Shown piece after piece: positions 49,643 to 58,993 of a stretch of DNA of 64,000 nt; the stretch's first letter is position 1; every line of letters starts with the position of its first letter. The notes under the pieces are model-generated. The model saw only the letters and a list, made by a program, of their open reading frames with translations. It searched no databases and was not told where the DNA came from. Location of the stretch: positions 227,656-291,655 of the forward strand of contig NZ_JSYG01000032.1 of the NCBI RefSeq assembly GCF_000784735.1, given 5' to 3'. This DNA comes from Dickeya undicola (GTDB taxonomy: Bacteria; Pseudomonadota; Gammaproteobacteria; Enterobacterales; Enterobacteriaceae). The translations under genes were made by a program, and so were the position numbers.

Positions 49643-50472
49643 GTTCATTCGTCGGATTAGGGATTGATTATACTCACAGCTATGGCCATAAATTAAGTGA
49701 GCTATTACAATTATCTCGGCATGGAATTAGCCACTTATCTGTTGTTGCTATTCCAGATCTCGCCGTAGCTAAAACATTTCGTCAGACTTTTATTGATTAC
49801 CCAATCATACACCATTTTTCCGGTATGGAACCTGCGGGAATTGATGGATTACGGCCTGATGTATTGGAACGCCAAAGTGAAATCAGTAATGAATTGCAAG
49901 CAGCATGGTGCCTGGAAGATATTGGCATTTGGAATGTTGGTCCTTACAATCTTCCCTACTTCGCCGCCCCCGTACTTTGTGAATCCGTCCTGGCAATGAC
50001 CATCGAGGGGGTAAAACGTATTCAGCAAGTCTCTCGTATTCCGTTCTGTGCTGAAATTCCCTCGTTCAGTATCGCCGCAGGCGACATGACGCTGGGTGAG
50101 TTTTTTCATCGTCTGGTTGATGCGACTCAATGTGGTGTCGTGTTAGATATCAGCCATGTCTTTTCTTATGCGATCTATTATGGCCTAAAACCGGAAGATG
50201 TCTTAACTAGCCTGCCACTTTCTGCCGTTAATGAGATTCATATTGCAGGTGGTAGCGTTCATCCTAAACATCATTGGCGTTATCGTGATACGCACTCAGA
50301 AAAAATTGTTGCTGAGGTTTTCCCTTTACTAGAACAAGCCATTACGCAATGTACTAACCTTAAAGCTATCACCTATGAGTTAGGGATCGGAATTTCAACT
50401 GAAGTGATCGTAACGGACCTGGGGAATATAGATAATGCCTGTCAAAGGATGAATTTCTCCCCTTCATTCTGA
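49639..50472 (+). CDS. MNIO (DUF692) multinuclear iron oxidase
   Basis: A 277-residue TIM-barrel oxidase of the DUF692/MNIO group, as in MbnB and related peptide-modifying enzymes. Metal-ligand blocks are IIHHFSGMEP, FCAEIPSFS, VVLDISHVFSYA and EIHIAGGSVHPKHHW plus a late DTHSEK and TYELG. MNIOs use iron and oxygen to rearrange Cys (oxazolone/thioamide, excision) or modify Asp/Asn in peptides. The precursor has a single Cys31 that could be the target. It has an aaggag ribosome-binding site. Confidence 0.85.
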   Translation: MSSFVGLGIDYTHSYGHKLSELLQLSRHGISHLSVVAIPDLAVAKTFRQTFIDYPIIHHFSGMEPAGIDGLRPDVLERQSEISNELQAAWCLEDIGIWNVGPYNLPYFAAPVLCESVLAMTIEGVKRIQQVSRIPFCAEIPSFSIAAGDMTLGEFFHRLVDATQCGVVLDISHVFSYAIYYGLKPEDVLTSLPLSAVNEIHIAGGSVHPKHHWRYRDTHSEKIVAEVFPLLEQAITQCTNLKAITYELGIGISTEVIVTDLGNIDNACQRMNFSPSF

Positions 50473-50513
50473 CTTAAAAATAAATATAATAGCACTGGTT
50501 AATAAGGCAATGT

Positions 50514-53500
50514 ATGGATACTAACAACACGACTATCCTGTTATTTGATAGTGCAAGAAAAAACGAAATCGTAAAGCTGACGGAAATATCCAATGTAGAG
50601 ATATTGCATCCACATACAGTTAAAATCTCCAGCTTGCTGGCCAGTGAACTTTTTTCTTGCTCAGGAAAAGACCTTTCCCGCGTTGTTTCCGCCAGCTATC
50701 TTGACGCGTTATCCCAAGGCTACGATAACGTGAGAAAGAGAGTAGCCAAAAAATTTAGAACCTGTCATGTGGAGGCACATGCCTATTCTTCTGCTGAAAA
50801 TGAATTTTCTCATGCGCTGCATACAGCTTTAACCAACTTTTCCGACGAAACTGAAAAACCTTACATATTGGCATCAGTCGGTCATGATTTCGGTCGTCAA
50901 CGTTTTCCCGGCTCATCGACGGAAACAATCGGTGTGGCTCTGTTATTAAAAAACAACACCATTCCAGGCAAAACACCGGCAGGCAATGGCAATATAGAAT
51001 TTATTGTCAGGGAGTTTGACTATCCAACACGTAATAATGCTGGAGCGTCTGACACCATAAAAGGCACCTCTGCCGCTGTCGTTTACCTCGCGGGGCTGGC
51101 TGCTAATCTACGCGACTTTCTTATAACGTTGGGAAATCCTCACGATCGCCTTGCGCTGCACGCCGGTATGATTTACCTGAGTGAGGCATATCAGGGATTG
51201 TATTTGTTTGAAAACAAGGCACTGCCGCAACCACTGCCACAGTGTTGGGATCTCAATGTCGGCAGGTCAACACAGGTAGAAGCCATCTTCACATTGCCGT
51301 CAACAAGCGCGGGAGTGAAGATAGGTCTGGCCGCCAGTTTTCAGGGGAGTATCGCACGCACAACCCGGTTAACAACAATAATCGATGGTCAAAAAATCAT
51401 TGGGGAAAATGGAACACTACTTATTTCTACCGAGCAGTTGAGCCAGCCAGGCGAGCATACGATAAGATTACAAGTAGAAGGGCTGTTCGATCGGATAACC
51501 TTCGCCTCTCAGGAAACCCTCGTCACAGAAATAACGTCTTCCACTCCTCTGATTAAAGCTGATGATGATGTCATTGTTGGCATTTCTGCCAGTCATGATG
51601 CGTCGGCCTGCCTGCTGGTCAACGGTAAAATTCGTTATGGCATTCAACTGGAGCGCCTTACGCGAATTAAACATGATGGACGAAATATTCTCGACACTAC
51701 CCTGGCGGTAGATTATTGCCTGTCAGCAGCAGGCCTTACTTACAATGACGTGAACTGTTTTGCCTATAATATTCAGGCTGCCACACCGGAATATGTCGGC
51801 CTTAATCAGCCGATCCATGCTGCAGATTTCACCCTGTTTGATCCGTTCTCCGCCAAAGCCGTCTTTGCCAGCCACCATCTGTGTCATGCCTTTGCCGCCT
51901 GGTCTGGTTCGAAATTTAACCAGGGTAATGTGCTGGTCGTTGATGGTTCAGGCGGAACCGTCGTGGGCCAGGACGATCTTTTATGCAATGGCGAAGAATT
52001 TTCCACCTACTTGAATACCGGTCTACATGGAATTAAACCGCTGTTGCATGTCGTATCGCATTATTCTTTTGATCAGCGGGGCTATCAACTCGTAAACCGG
52101 GAATACAGCCCATCATTTAATATTAGAAATGGCAGTTTTTCCCTTGGCGAAGCCTATGCTTCCGTGAGCCAGTTCGTATTTAATTCCTGGCAGGCATCAG
52201 GTAAATTGATGGGATTAGCGCCGTATGGCACACCTGAGTATGCGAATGAAATCGCGGTTGAAACACCTTCAGGCCTATCGTATGGCTACGAGTGGAAGCA
52301 AAAATTTACTGAAAAGAAAGCGAATCCTATGGATTACGCTAATCTGGCAGCCTCGGTGCAAGCCGTGTTAGAAAAAGGAATATTTTCCCGCCTGGAGCGT
52401 TTCCAGATTACGAATAACACGCCGCTGGTCATGACCGGTGGCGTGTCATTAAATTCCGTCGTCAACTTCAAAGTCCGCAATCATCTTAAATTAAAAGACT
52501 TTTATCTATTCCCCGCACAACATGATGCTGGTATCTCCATCGGTGCAGCCTGTGCCGCCTATTATAAACGGCATGGAAAAACCCTGAATGATGCCTTTAG
52601 CCATGACTATCTGGGCAAAATTTATCATTACCGGGATATTGCTTTTGCGACTAACCGTTTTGCTGACAGAATAACCCTCACTCCGATTGATACTGCCGCA
52701 CTGGCAGAGCGATTAAACGCCGGACAAGTCATCGGGTATTTTTCCTGTAATAAAGGTTCTGAATTTGGTCCACGCGCGTTAGGTGCTCGCTCGCTGCTGG
52801 CAAGTCCATGTTCCATGGACACCTGGAAATTCATCAACAAGTGGGTGAAATTCCGTGAAGACTTTCGCCCCTTTGCCCCAATGGTCGCGGCTGAGCAGCT
52901 TAATCAGTACTTTGACGGGGATGGTGAACACAAATATATGCTCGAAGTTCTGCCGGTTAAAAAAGAATATCGAGATAAACTCGCCGCAATCACCCATGTT
53001 GATGGTACGGCACGGGTACAAACAGTCTCGGAACATGACAATGCCGAGATCCACGCGTTATTGAATGCCTTTGGTGAACGCTCTGGATTTCCAGTCTTGC
53101 TGAACACGTCATTTAATGTCCGTGGACAACCAATCGTTGAAGAACCACAGCAGGCAATCGAAATGTTGCTTTCAACCCATATCGATGCCGTGATATTTGG
53201 CGACTATATTGTTGAATTGCGTAAGTGGGAATTAGATGAAGAAAACCTGCCAGGACTATTACGTCTCAGCCCTGGTTGCAAGCTGCACAGCACACTGGAA
53301 AAAAATGAAGCAAAGTACTGGGTTACTCACGACTATCAAGGAATGTCAAAATTAATCAGTGCGCAACTTTATCAATCATTAACGGAACTGCTCAGGCTCC
53401 ATTATCTAGCTGATGTGCAGAACGCCTATGCTGCACTTCCTTTAACACTCAGAAAGCAGATAAATAAGTATATTCAGCTGAAATGTCTGACTCTGGCCCA

Positions 53501-53531
53501 TGATTTTTCAGCCGGGAGGAATGAACATTGA
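50514..53531 (+). CDS. O-carbamoyltransferase (NodU/TobZ family) with extra N-terminal region
   Basis: A 1005-residue enzyme. From about residue 352 it is a carbamoyltransferase: VGISASHDASACLLV, LERLTRIKHDG, SHHLCHAFAAW, VVDGSGGTV, a mid GGVSLNSVVN and the C-terminal YrdC-like nucleotide site with SEFGPRALGARSLLASP and FRPFAPMV. It transfers carbamoyl from carbamoyl phosphate to a hydroxyl via carbamoyl-AMP. The first 350 residues do not belong to NodU proteins of usual size (about 550-600); they include SVGHDFGRQRFPGSSTETIG and have no function I can name. The gene overlaps ycaO by four bases. Confidence 0.85.
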   Translation: MDTNNTTILLFDSARKNEIVKLTEISNVEILHPHTVKISSLLASELFSCSGKDLSRVVSASYLDALSQGYDNVRKRVAKKFRTCHVEAHAYSSAENEFSHALHTALTNFSDETEKPYILASVGHDFGRQRFPGSSTETIGVALLLKNNTIPGKTPAGNGNIEFIVREFDYPTRNNAGASDTIKGTSAAVVYLAGLAANLRDFLITLGNPHDRLALHAGMIYLSEAYQGLYLFENKALPQPLPQCWDLNVGRSTQVEAIFTLPSTSAGVKIGLAASFQGSIARTTRLTTIIDGQKIIGENGTLLISTEQLSQPGEHTIRLQVEGLFDRITFASQETLVTEITSSTPLIKADDDVIVGISASHDASACLLVNGKIRYGIQLERLTRIKHDGRNILDTTLAVDYCLSAAGLTYNDVNCFAYNIQAATPEYVGLNQPIHAADFTLFDPFSAKAVFASHHLCHAFAAWSGSKFNQGNVLVVDGSGGTVVGQDDLLCNGEEFSTYLNTGLHGIKPLLHVVSHYSFDQRGYQLVNREYSPSFNIRNGSFSLGEAYASVSQFVFNSWQASGKLMGLAPYGTPEYANEIAVETPSGLSYGYEWKQKFTEKKANPMDYANLAASVQAVLEKGIFSRLERFQITNNTPLVMTGGVSLNSVVNFKVRNHLKLKDFYLFPAQHDAGISIGAACAAYYKRHGKTLNDAFSHDYLGKIYHYRDIAFATNRFADRITLTPIDTAALAERLNAGQVIGYFSCNKGSEFGPRALGARSLLASPCSMDTWKFINKWVKFREDFRPFAPMVAAEQLNQYFDGDGEHKYMLEVLPVKKEYRDKLAAITHVDGTARVQTVSEHDNAEIHALLNAFGERSGFPVLLNTSFNVRGQPIVEEPQQAIEMLLSTHIDAVIFGDYIVELRKWELDEENLPGLLRLSPGCKLHSTLEKNEAKYWVTHDYQGMSKLISAQLYQSLTELLRLHYLADVQNAYAALPLTLRKQINKYIQLKCLTLAHDFSAGRNEH

Positions 53532-54694
53532 AAGCAGTAGCTCATCCCGGCTTAAGGCGTTATACCGAGAAAGAAGTTCTGGCACTTGCTCTACCACTGC
53601 GTAAGCGTTTAGGTATTTCAAGACTCACGTCTGTCGGTGAGTTTATTAATCTTCCGGGTATATCTATCGTTAATGCCGTGAGAACAGAGATAAAAAAAGG
53701 CCAAATTTCATCCACACAGGGGAAAGGTCGTAGTCTAATCGCTGCGACCTGCAGCGCACTGATGGAAGCGTATGAACGGCACTGTGCTTGCTGGTGTGAT
53801 CATGCCATTTTCCCTCATCAGGCAACCAGGGACGATAACAAGACACTGCAACGATTAGGTTTCGCTCCGGAATGTGATATTCAGCAATGGATAAAAGGAT
53901 ATGAATGGCATTCAGGTCGCGAGCTACGCCTCCCAGCTATTGAAGTACAATTTCCCTATCATGGTTCCGACAAGCATAACGCGAATATACAAGCGCATAC
54001 TTCCGGACTGGCTTGCGGTGGCAGTCTGGAAGAAGCGATCTGTTTTGCGATCATGGAGTCGATAGAGCGTAATACGACATCGTTGTTCTACAAGCACTGT
54101 CTATCCAAAATCTGCGCAGACTTCGTTGATCTCTCGACGATTTCCAGAGCATCGACCATGACGCTGTGGGAACATCTTAACGATAAAGGGTACGAGAGTT
54201 TCGCGTTGCGCATACACGGTCCCTTACCCACTTACTATGTTGCGCTGTATGATCCTGTCAGTATGGGACCAAAGTTTATGATTGCTGGTTCTGCGTCAGG
54301 TTTTACCGAATCTGACGCGCTGGATGCCGCAATGATGGAAGCGATTCAGGGGCTGGTAGTAAGTTTGCAAGCCTCCCGGGAAGATTTAAGCCGACAGAAG
54401 AAGAAGTACCGCTCGCAGTCTTTCTTTGAAACATCGAAATTTAACAAGTTGAAGGCGTTATTCCACAAACATTATGCCAACGTAACGATGCCATCATTAG
54501 AACGATCCTCCTCAGAGCAATCGCCCGACACGCTAACAGCTGCGACACAATTTCTTGTGAATATTCTCGAAAAGCAAGAAATAGAAGATGTTTATATTGT
54601 GGACTTATCGCTGAGTGACGTACCTTTTCATACGGTTAAAGCCGTTATTCCTGGCCTGTATGATTGGCATGTTAATCCTGGTCGTGTGGGGTAA
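53528..54694 (+). CDS. YcaO cyclodehydratase / thioamide synthase
   Basis: A 388-residue YcaO-fold enzyme that activates peptide backbone amides with ATP. The ATP/Mg sites are in STQGKGRSLIAATCSALMEA-YERH, GLACGGSLEEAICFAIMESI-ER and the later DALDAAMMEAIQG. The C-terminus (WHVNPGRVG) lacks the Pro-rich tail of azoline-forming YcaOs, as is usual for TfuA-dependent ones. The start is a TTG at 53528 behind gggagga, overlapping the previous stop. TfuA follows two bases later, so the pair is likely to make a thioamide, with azoline as alternative. Confidence 0.9.
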   Translation: MKAVAHPGLRRYTEKEVLALALPLRKRLGISRLTSVGEFINLPGISIVNAVRTEIKKGQISSTQGKGRSLIAATCSALMEAYERHCACWCDHAIFPHQATRDDNKTLQRLGFAPECDIQQWIKGYEWHSGRELRLPAIEVQFPYHGSDKHNANIQAHTSGLACGGSLEEAICFAIMESIERNTTSLFYKHCLSKICADFVDLSTISRASTMTLWEHLNDKGYESFALRIHGPLPTYYVALYDPVSMGPKFMIAGSASGFTESDALDAAMMEAIQGLVVSLQASREDLSRQKKKYRSQSFFETSKFNKLKALFHKHYANVTMPSLERSSSEQSPDTLTAATQFLVNILEKQEIEDVYIVDLSLSDVPFHTVKAVIPGLYDWHVNPGRVG

Positions 54695-54696
54695 TT

Positions 54697-55362
54697 ATGC
54701 TTTTTTCACCTAAACGTAAACCGATCGTATTTGGTGGTCCTTCAGTTTCATCGATTAAACAGCATGACGATGTTATTGAATATCGCCCACCGATTCAGGG
54801 TGGCGAACTGGCTGCATTAACAGGTAGCGGTCACCCAGTATTAATCGTTGATGGTTTATTTGGCACGAAAATGTCCGTAACCGTAGTTGAGTGTCTGGAA
54901 TTTATTCAAGCCGGAGGGCTATTGCTGGGCTGCTCTAGTATGGGAGCACTGCGCGCTGCCGATTGTTATACAGTTGGGATGGTTGGCGTAGGGCAGATTT
55001 TTCAGGGTTATCTTATGGGGTATTACCACTCTGACGCAGATGTTGCATTGCGTTATCACTCAGTTAGTCATGAAGAAATAACACTATCATGGGTGCATAT
55101 AGACCATATCACCCGCCACCTCGTCATGAAAAAACAGTTTTCATCACTCACCGCCCGACTTATTTTAGCAAAAATACGCTCTATTAGCTGGTATGAACGT
55201 TATATTGACCAGGTAGTAGAAATCATCCAGTCTTTCTCACCGCAGATCAAGGATAGTGAATTAAGAACACTATTTAGCGATGACGCTTTGCATCCTAAAA
55301 AAAATGATGCTCAATTAGCGATTAATTATCTGACTCAATTTTATCTGGCAAGACGTGAGTAA
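54697..55362 (+). CDS. TfuA-family YcaO partner
   Basis: A 221-residue TfuA-like protein: IVFGGPSVSS, EYRPPIQGGELAAL, VLIVDGLFG and the signature LLLGCSSMGALRAADCYTVG. TfuA supplies or positions sulfide for YcaO-dependent thioamidation (methyl-CoM reductase thioglycine, thioamide peptides). Here a dedicated carrier and E1/rhodanese in the same operon could be its sulfur source. It is adjacent to ycaO with a two-base gap. Confidence 0.88.
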   Translation: MLFSPKRKPIVFGGPSVSSIKQHDDVIEYRPPIQGGELAALTGSGHPVLIVDGLFGTKMSVTVVECLEFIQAGGLLLGCSSMGALRAADCYTVGMVGVGQIFQGYLMGYYHSDADVALRYHSVSHEEITLSWVHIDHITRHLVMKKQFSSLTARLILAKIRSISWYERYIDQVVEIIQSFSPQIKDSELRTLFSDDALHPKKNDAQLAINYLTQFYLARRE

Positions 55363-55368
55363 TAAAAA

Positions 55369-56703
55369 ATGAAAAACAGTCATTGGTTAAAAAGCATCGG
55401 TTATCTGGATAGCTCTTTCCGTGCGATGCAATCCACATCAAATCAGTTAAGTCATCTGTTAGTCGGTGCATTAGGCGGGATGTTTAGCTCTGCAGTTTCA
55501 CTACGCGTGTCTATCGCGTTTTATTCATCAATCATCCTCGAAGTGCCATCGGGTTTACTCGCCGATAGGCTGGGGCATTTTAGAAGCGTTGCTTTGGGTA
55601 GCTATTTTACCGCATCGGCCCTGCTGACGCTTTTTTTCTCACTGATAAGCACCCACGATGCTGGCTTACAAATAGCGCTGTTGATCCTTAGCTCATTTCT
55701 CAGCGCTATCGGCATGAGCCTGATTTCGGGTGCCTATCAGGCAATGCTGCAAGACATGATAGACAACCAAATCATTAAGTATGGTGGGGAAAGTGGGCTA
55801 CGAACAAAAGCACTTCTACTTTCACAGCGATACGGTAAAGAAATTGTGTCGATTGTTCCGATCATCTTTCTGCTCATTCTGCTCGTGATGTATCGAACTA
55901 TCGGGTATGCAGAAGTGATGCTGTTTATCCCTGCAATTATGTTTATAATTCTTGGAATCTGGTTATGGCGTTACCCGAAAAAAAATAACACACACTTTAT
56001 TTTCACTGAAAATAACCATAAAGCCAATAATAAAAATACGCTTAGAAATTTCATTTCTTGTCTCAGAGCAATGAGCCGAGAGCAGTTGATCATGCTGATT
56101 AAAATCTCGATAATAATCGTTTTACTTAATTTCTCAATGGTCCACGTCCATACGTACTTGATGGTAGCGGAATTTAGGGAATATAACATCATGAACATTA
56201 GTATTATTTACCTTATCCCTTTATTCTTGTTTATTGCCTCCTTTGATGCCGCCCATTATGTTAAGGGTATAATCGTGCCACGTGCTGCGGCAAAATTTGA
56301 TGATAAGTCACTGATTATTTTTTCCTTCAGCAGCCTCGTATTATTATCTGCCGGTTGCTATTTCCTCTATATTTACTGCGATGGTATACTTTCACTTATT
56401 TTATATGTTTTGTTTTTCCGTGCTTGTGTCACCATGGGACAGGACGTTGCCATCAGTAATTTACTGGCTCGTCTTCCTGAAGAGATTCGGGCATTCACCC
56501 TTAGCCTGGTGATGAGTTCCGTGATTGTTCTATACGGTGCATACTCTGTCTATTTAACATTTATCGGTATTGGTGCAGAACCCGCACAGAATGTTTTGAT
56601 AGAAATTCTGGTAATTGCTTTAATTGGCGGCGTTTTCTCACTGTCACTAAAAATAGTGCCGTTGAATGAACCTGATGGTTCTGAACTGCAAGCATCAAAT
56701 TAA
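55369..56703 (+). CDS. MFS transporter of the RiPP cluster
   Basis: A 444-residue membrane protein with about twelve helices. The first loop SIILEVPSGLLADRLGHFRS is the MFS motif A. It resembles drug or peptide-export MFS proteins. In the operon it is the only transporter, so it most likely exports the mature peptide and thereby gives immunity (inference). Six bases follow tfuA. Confidence 0.83.
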   Translation: MKNSHWLKSIGYLDSSFRAMQSTSNQLSHLLVGALGGMFSSAVSLRVSIAFYSSIILEVPSGLLADRLGHFRSVALGSYFTASALLTLFFSLISTHDAGLQIALLILSSFLSAIGMSLISGAYQAMLQDMIDNQIIKYGGESGLRTKALLLSQRYGKEIVSIVPIIFLLILLVMYRTIGYAEVMLFIPAIMFIILGIWLWRYPKKNNTHFIFTENNHKANNKNTLRNFISCLRAMSREQLIMLIKISIIIVLLNFSMVHVHTYLMVAEFREYNIMNISIIYLIPLFLFIASFDAAHYVKGIIVPRAAAKFDDKSLIIFSFSSLVLLSAGCYFLYIYCDGILSLILYVLFFRACVTMGQDVAISNLLARLPEEIRAFTLSLVMSSVIVLYGAYSVYLTFIGIGAEPAQNVLIEILVIALIGGVFSLSLKIVPLNEPDGSELQASN

Positions 56704-56725
56704 TAATCAAACCGGGAAAAGAAGC

Positions 56726-57286
56726 ATGAACACAGAAAAAACAAAATTATTCTCCACTGCCAGAACGGATGTTTACTGCCTTACAACGGACTTTTCCGAG
56801 CAGTTTCAACTTTTCTTAGTCGAAAATCGGGATAATTTCGCACCATTTGAACCATTGCGCACTGAAGATTACTTTTCGCTTGAGAGCATCAGGCAGCGTA
56901 TTACCGATGCTCAAACTGATTTTAAAGCAAGGAAGTGCCTATTGCTTGTGTTCACTATCAAAGGAGAAGATAAGATCATCGGGAGCATTAATTTTACAAA
57001 TTTTGTTTACGGTGTATTTCAGGCCGGTTACTTAGGCTTTTCAATCGATAAATCATATCAAGGGCAAGGGTTGATGCATGAAGCGTTGGAAAGCGCAATC
57101 ACCTATGTCCATGAAAACTACGGTTTGCATCGTATTATGGCTAACCACCTTCCCAACAATTTACGTAGTAAAAATATATTAGCAAGACTTGGGTTTGTAA
57201 ATGAAGGATTTGCTAGATCCTATTTAAAGATAAATGGAAAATGGCAAGATCACGTTCTGAATTCATACATAGCGCCTGAAAAATAA
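56726..57286 (+). CDS. GNAT acetyltransferase, RimJ/RimL-like
   Basis: A 186-residue N-acetyltransferase. The acetyl-CoA loop is YLGFSIDKSYQGQGLMHEAL and HRIMANHLPNNLRSKNILAR with LGFVNEGFARSYLKINGKWQ is the RimJ/L C-terminal pattern. In this cluster it may cap the N-terminus of the trimmed peptide or detoxify the product for self-protection, as MccE does for processed microcin C. The start is at 56726; the frame overlapping the MFS gene is not conserved. Confidence 0.83.
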   Translation: MNTEKTKLFSTARTDVYCLTTDFSEQFQLFLVENRDNFAPFEPLRTEDYFSLESIRQRITDAQTDFKARKCLLLVFTIKGEDKIIGSINFTNFVYGVFQAGYLGFSIDKSYQGQGLMHEALESAITYVHENYGLHRIMANHLPNNLRSKNILARLGFVNEGFARSYLKINGKWQDHVLNSYIAPEK

Positions 57287-57300
57287 AAAGGATAAATAAC

Positions 57301-58089
57301 ATGGACAAGAGCGAAATCAATCGGTATCTCAAGAAATCATTTGCTGATATCACTACGCAGATTTCTGATATTTATGGTGTTGATTCGACAGAACGTTTAT
57401 CCGATTTTATGGCCGGGATGTTGGGTGAATCTCATAGCAAGCCATCACACCCGCTGCAAAAACCACGTCTACTGTTTTTCCCTGGCCTTGACAACGGTCC
57501 ATGGATTGATGAAAGTTCAAATGAAGCAACTGCACAGGTCGCTAACCTGCTGACCGAACACTTTCATCCGATTAAAGAGGAATTCACCGCAGCAACCAGT
57601 CAATTGAAAGCGTACTCATCCAGTAATCTATTTAAAAACCTGTCACAAAAAGACTGGTCATCCATTTCACTTTGGAGCCGAGGGAAGTTCAGTGAACAAA
57701 TAGCTCACTTCCCTACTATAGAAAAATTAATCGGTAAATTTGAAGACCTTCTTTTTCCGTGGCGAGGAGAGGTTACGTTTATGCGGTTAAAAGCCGGAGC
57801 CTGGCTGCCTGAACATTATGACTGGACTAATGCACAGATAACCTGCCATTTTGGTATTAATATCCCTGATGATTGTGGCCTAATCGTTGCGGGAGAAGAA
57901 CGACGCTGGGAAGAAGGAAAGTCTATTTTTTTCGACCATAGTTTCCTTCATCATGTATACAATCATTCTGCGAGTGATCGTGACATCTTATTAATTAATT
58001 TTTTGCATCCTGAGCTCACTGATGCAGAAATTCATGGAATAAGACTATTAGGCCCGGTTCTGGCAAAAATCAGCGATCCCCCCCAATGA
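57301..58089 (+). CDS. Aspartyl/asparaginyl beta-hydroxylase-family dioxygenase
   Basis: A 262-residue Fe(II)/2-oxoglutarate enzyme of the Asp/Asn beta-hydroxylase (LpxO/AspH) group. The core is LKAGAWLPEHYDWTNAQITC, then VAGEERRWEEGKSIFFDHSF with LHHVYNHS; the likely iron ligands are His of PEHYD and His of HHVYNHS. Hydroxylating Asp28 or Asn35 of the precursor would create the hydroxyl that the carbamoyltransferase needs, which is an attractive but unproven sequence of steps. It is the last gene of the operon. Confidence 0.83.
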   Translation: MDKSEINRYLKKSFADITTQISDIYGVDSTERLSDFMAGMLGESHSKPSHPLQKPRLLFFPGLDNGPWIDESSNEATAQVANLLTEHFHPIKEEFTAATSQLKAYSSSNLFKNLSQKDWSSISLWSRGKFSEQIAHFPTIEKLIGKFEDLLFPWRGEVTFMRLKAGAWLPEHYDWTNAQITCHFGINIPDDCGLIVAGEERRWEEGKSIFFDHSFLHHVYNHSASDRDILLINFLHPELTDAEIHGIRLLGPVLAKISDPPQ

Positions 58090-58228
58090 ATGAGGTAATT
58101 AGTATTCCCTCAAAATGCGTAATCTGGGGGCAACAGTATTCAACAGGCTACACATGTGGCTTAGCCGCGACACGATCCAACCTGCCCAGCGTCACCGTCC
58201 CCGCCATTCAGCGGGGAAAGCCAACTCT

Positions 58229-58810
58229 CTACTGCTGTGCCGAACGTCCGTAATAGGCGGTGAAACTGGCTTTAGCCAGCATGTTGCCGTTGATCATGTA
58301 GCCACCGAGTGCCGGGCTAGCGTCTTTGGGAACATCCAGTGTTTTGGTCTTCAGCGCATAGACGGTGAAAACATAACGATGCGGTTTGTCACCTACTGGC
58401 GGACAAACGCCGCCCCAGGCCTCCACGCCGTAGTCGATACGCACCTGATGCGCACCAGTTGGCAAATGTTTGCCACCGATTTCACCAGCGTTAGCGGCAA
58501 GACCATTTACCTTCGCCGGAATATTAATCACCATCCAATGCCACCAGCCAGAACCGGTCGGGGCATCCGGATCATAAACCGTGACGGCAAAACTCTGAGT
58601 CCCTGCCGGTGCACCGTGCCAGTTTAATGCAGGAGACTGGTTCAGCCCGCTACAGCCAAAGCCGTTGAACTCAAAGCTGGCAGGCAGCGTGCCATCAGGT
58701 GTAATGGATGGACTGGATAATGTCAGGGTATCCGCCTGTGCTGCGGCGGTCATCAACAAACCGGCGAGCAACGGCGCGCAGGAGCGGAACAGAGGTGAAC
58801 GTGTTTTCAT
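58229..58810 (-). CDS. Periplasmic YbhB/YbcL family (PEBP-like) protein
   Basis: A 193-residue secreted protein. The signal peptide (MKTRSPLFRSCAPLLAGLLM, ending AAAQA) precedes a Raf-kinase-inhibitor-like fold: NQSPALNWHGAPAGTQSFAV, VYDPDAPTGSGWWHWMV and GVCPPVGDKPHRYVFTVYAL. Bacterial members have no firmly known function. An aggaat stands before the ATG at 58810. It diverges from an araC-type gene that may control it. Confidence 0.87.
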   Translation of the reverse strand: MKTRSPLFRSCAPLLAGLLMTAAAQADTLTLSSPSITPDGTLPASFEFNGFGCSGLNQSPALNWHGAPAGTQSFAVTVYDPDAPTGSGWWHWMVINIPAKVNGLAANAGEIGGKHLPTGAHQVRIDYGVEAWGGVCPPVGDKPHRYVFTVYALKTKTLDVPKDASPALGGYMINGNMLAKASFTAYYGRSAQQ

Positions 58811-58993
58811 ATTAGTATTCCTGTGACTCATGGTAGGCTGGGTTTGCCATTCATCGCCATGCCGTGCACGACGGCTGTATTGGGGATGAATATCAGACAC
58901 AGACTGATCTGTGCCGCTAATGGTAGCGCGCCGATGTCATTACCATTGCTCCGGCTCGCGCAACCTTTGTTCCATTTTCACCACGGATACCGC

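Noticed and set aside
53522..53605. Short ATG-initiated frame at the start of ycaO behind the same ribosome-binding site
   Set aside because: It ends after 27 codons; the conserved YcaO frame begins at the overlapping TTG, so the TTG is taken as the true start.
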